Below are positions 61,910 through 64,000 of a DNA stretch of 64,000 nt, piece after piece. The notes below the pieces were generated by a model. That model made no database searches. It saw only the letters and a program-made list of their open reading frames with translations, and was not told where the DNA came from. How positions within the stretch are numbered: position 1 is the stretch's first letter; each line of letters begins with the position of its first letter. Origin of the DNA: Edaphobacter paludis (GTDB lineage: Bacteria; Acidobacteriota; Terriglobia; Terriglobales; Acidobacteriaceae); assembly GCF_039993895.1 (NCBI RefSeq), contig NZ_CP121194.1:992001-1056000 (forward strand), written 5' to 3'. The translations under genes were made by a program, and so were the position numbers.

Positions 61910-63784
61910 TTGAGGCGTATCTGGCGATTACTGCTCTACGTGCGGCCCTATGCGCTGTATTCGGTGGTATCTGTTGCGTTGATGGCCGTTGTGGGAGCCA
62001 TGACTGCCTTCAGGCTTCTACTGGTTAAGCCCATCTTCGATAATGTGTTGAGTCCGCAGGAATCGAAGAGAGTTTTGAATTTTCCGGTGCCGCATACGGG
62101 CTGGACGCTTGACCTGAATTTTCTTGTCCCCAACCACTTTCACAATTCATGGACCATTGTTGCCTATGCTCTGGTGGTCTCTGCGCTGCTGAAATCGGTC
62201 TGCGATTACGCGGGAACGTACCTGGTGAACTATGCCGGGTTCGGAATGATTACGGACCTGCGCAACGACCTTTACGATGCGATTTTGCGACGCTCTGTCG
62301 CGTTCTTTCAGAAGCACGCGACCGGAACCCTGCTGTCGACTTTGATCAATGATATTGAGCGCGTGCAATATGCAATGTCGACGGTGTTGAGCGATTTTCT
62401 GCAGCAGTTCTTTACGCTGCTTTTCACGATCGGTGTGGTGATTGTCGTCGGTGGAAAGCTGGCGTGGGTGCTGCTGTTGTTTGTCCCCATTGTCATCTCA
62501 TCGGCCCGTCGGATTGGCCGGGGTGTGCGGCACACCACACGCAAAGGGCAAGATAAGCTGGCGGAGATTCAGAACATTCTTCACGAGACGATAACAGGCA
62601 ATCGCATCGTGAAGGCCTTTGGAATGGAGTTGTGGGAGACGGACCGCTTCCGCAGGGCGGCGAAACGGCTCTTCCAGGCGAATCTGAAATCGGTGAGCGT
62701 GCAGGCGATCAGCTCACCTTTGATGGATGCGCTTGGATCGGTGGGCATTGCATTATTGCTATTGTTTGGCAGGGATCGAATTCTGCACCGCGAGATGACA
62801 GCGGGATCATTTGTCACATTTCTTATCGCGGTGTTTACGCTGTACGATCCTGTGCGCAAATTTGCGCTCTTTTATAACAGCTTCCAGCAGGCACTTGGAG
62901 CCAGCGAAGACATCTTCAAATTTATGGATGCGCAGGACGATGTGCAGGAGAAGAAGCATGCGCATGTGTTGAAGGGATTCAACAAAGAGATCCAATTCGA
63001 AGATGTGGGCTTTGCTTATGAGAGCGAGGGAGAGACGAAGCAGGTACTGCAGAACATCAATTTCACTGTGCGTCCGGGCGAAGTGCTGGCGTTCGTCGGG
63101 CCGAGTGGAGCAGGCAAATCTTCGCTGGTAAATCTAATCCCGCGCTTCTTCGATGTGAATGAAGGACGGATTCTGTTGGACGGCCATGACCTGCGGGACG
63201 TGACCATTGTTTCGCTGCGAAAACAGATCGGAAAAGTGACGCAGGAGACTGTGCTCTTCAACGACACCGTGCGCAACAACATTGCGTATGGCCAGCCGGA
63301 TGTTCCGATGAGCAAGGTGGAAGAGGCCGCACGCATGGCGTTGGCACATGAGTTCATCATGAAGATGCCCGAAGGCTACAACACCATGATCGGTGAGAAG
63401 GGCGTTCGCCTGAGTGGCGGTGAGCGGCAACGATTGGCGATTGCGCGCGCGATCCTCAAGAATGCGCCAATCCTGATCCTCGATGAAGCAACGTCTGCTC
63501 TGGATATGGAGAGCGAACATCTTGTGCAGGCCGCGCTGGCCAATCTGATGCAGGGACGGACGGTATTTGTGATCGCGCATCGGCTTTCGACGGTTCGCCG
63601 GGCAACGAGAATTGCAGTGATCGAGAACGGCCGAATTACAGAGATGGGCACGCACGATGAGCTGTTATTGCAATCGGGAACGTACCGGCGACTCTATGAT
63701 TTGCAGTTCAGCGGACATGAGGGGAACGTCGCGGGCAATGGTGAAGCTGCTCGGGTGCAGACGGATTTGGAGGGAATTGCATGA
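61910..63784 (+). CDS. MsbA-like lipid/multidrug ABC exporter
   Basis: A 624-residue half-transporter with fused membrane and ATPase domains, beginning at TTG 61910 (LRRIWRLLLYVRPYAL). It has six membrane helices (about 15-340), then a nucleotide-binding domain with Walker A GPSGAGKSS near 397, signature LSGGERQRLAIARAI near 504, Walker B ILILDEATSALD and IAHRLST. The position after the LPS-transport block suggests a lipid A-core flippase, like MsbA; multidrug exporters of the same family cannot be excluded. The stop overlaps the next gene by four bases. Confidence 0.88.
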   Translation: MRRIWRLLLYVRPYALYSVVSVALMAVVGAMTAFRLLLVKPIFDNVLSPQESKRVLNFPVPHTGWTLDLNFLVPNHFHNSWTIVAYALVVSALLKSVCDYAGTYLVNYAGFGMITDLRNDLYDAILRRSVAFFQKHATGTLLSTLINDIERVQYAMSTVLSDFLQQFFTLLFTIGVVIVVGGKLAWVLLLFVPIVISSARRIGRGVRHTTRKGQDKLAEIQNILHETITGNRIVKAFGMELWETDRFRRAAKRLFQANLKSVSVQAISSPLMDALGSVGIALLLLFGRDRILHREMTAGSFVTFLIAVFTLYDPVRKFALFYNSFQQALGASEDIFKFMDAQDDVQEKKHAHVLKGFNKEIQFEDVGFAYESEGETKQVLQNINFTVRPGEVLAFVGPSGAGKSSLVNLIPRFFDVNEGRILLDGHDLRDVTIVSLRKQIGKVTQETVLFNDTVRNNIAYGQPDVPMSKVEEAARMALAHEFIMKMPEGYNTMIGEKGVRLSGGERQRLAIARAILKNAPILILDEATSALDMESEHLVQAALANLMQGRTVFVIAHRLSTVRRATRIAVIENGRITEMGTHDELLLQSGTYRRLYDLQFSGHEGNVAGNGEAARVQTDLEGIA

Positions 63785-64000
63785 GCGCTGTGTATTCGAT
63801 GACTGGGTATGCGAGTGTGCGCGGCTCCGTGAAAGAGCAGCTTGGCTTTACGCTGACGATCAAGAGTGTGAACCACAGATTTCTCGATCTGCAATTCCGG
63901 TTGCCGTCCTCCTGCGATGGGCTGGAGATACAGTTGCGGCGAACGCTGAAGGAGAAGCTGCGGCGTGGGCACATTGACGTTACGTTGCAGTTGGAGCGCA
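63781..64000 (+). CDS. yicC: YicC-family protein, 5' part (runs off the window)
   Basis: The first 73 codons are present, starting ATG 63781 inside the TGA of the ABC transporter. The sequence MSAVYSMTGYASVRG, then TLTIKSVNHRFLDLQFRLPS and LRRTLKEKLRRGHIDV, is the N-terminal YicC domain. E. coli YicC is an endoribonuclease implicated in small-RNA turnover. In many bacteria gmk follows. Partial because of the window edge. Confidence 0.9.
   Translation, partial: MSAVYSMTGYASVRGSVKEQLGFTLTIKSVNHRFLDLQFRLPSSCDGLEIQLRRTLKEKLRRGHIDVTLQLER

Overview
This window reads as chromosome of an acidobacterium of the class Terriglobia (Granulicella/Edaphobacter/Terriglobus type). That placement is an inference from gene content: an acidobacterial VWFA-type secreted protein, a PEP-CTERM protein, plant- and fungal-polymer hydrolases (GH92 mannosidase, pectin methylesterase), a futalosine-pathway mqnA gene, Gram-negative LPS-transport genes, and high-GC DNA with a dispersed intergenic repeat of a kind I associate with this group. 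I see no insertion sequence, prophage, CRISPR array, tRNA or rRNA.

Layout. (1) 160-12030, plus strand: the division and cell-wall (dcw) cluster ftsL-ftsI-murE-murF-[Lys/His-rich protein]-mraY-[AT-richer membrane protein]-murD-ftsW-murG. It ends at a strong hairpin, and murC, murB, ddl, ftsQ, ftsA and ftsZ do not follow. (2) 12130-22663, mostly minus strand: a secreted glycine-rich protein, gpsA-plsY (phospholipid synthesis), cinA, a Tat-exported oxidoreductase, an NHL-repeat protein, pgpA, yacG and a GH92 mannosidase. (3) 22872-30062: a CAP-domain protein, a VWFA protein, rimO, a PEP-CTERM protein, a FUSC transporter and a pectinesterase. (4) 30158-38656: the small SRP RNA gene, fabH, a DedA protein, mqnA, a DUF3565 protein, dprA, topA and two small proteins. 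(5) 38710-40194: a histidine kinase with an N-terminal cyclic-nucleotide-binding-like domain. (6) 40335-51788, minus strand: one long branched-chain amino-acid operon, leuA-leuB-X-leuC-leuD-ilvD-ilvB-Y-Z-ilvN-ilvC, with a divergent LysR regulator at its head and a strong terminator at its end. (7) 52905-55053: a Spy-like periplasmic protein, an outer-membrane beta-barrel and an unknown protein. (8) 55130-64000, plus strand: a fused LptC/LptA-like protein, lptB, rpoN, hpf, rapZ, an MsbA-like ABC exporter and the start of yicC. This keeps the proteobacterial lpt-rpoN-hpf-rapZ order but lacks the PTS genes.

How it works together. The dcw block carries lipid II synthesis from UDP-MurNAc-dipeptide onward (MurE, MurF, MurD, MraY, MurG) plus septal synthesis (FtsW, FtsI, FtsL). 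gpsA, plsY and pgpA supply phospholipid steps and fabH starts fatty-acid chains. The last block builds the LPS export machinery beside sigma-54, ribosome hibernation and an RNase adaptor. The leu/ilv operon encodes every dedicated step to leucine, plus the reductoisomerase and dehydratase shared with valine and isoleucine.

The points most worth a second look are a LeuA that lacks the allosteric domain, three unknown genes inside the leu/ilv operon, the histone-H1-like protein and an AT-richer insertion inside the dcw cluster, a RimO with a linker of about 70 residues, a RapZ whose P-loop lacks Ser/Thr after the lysine, and the LptC-LptA fusion. I found no clear wholly new system.
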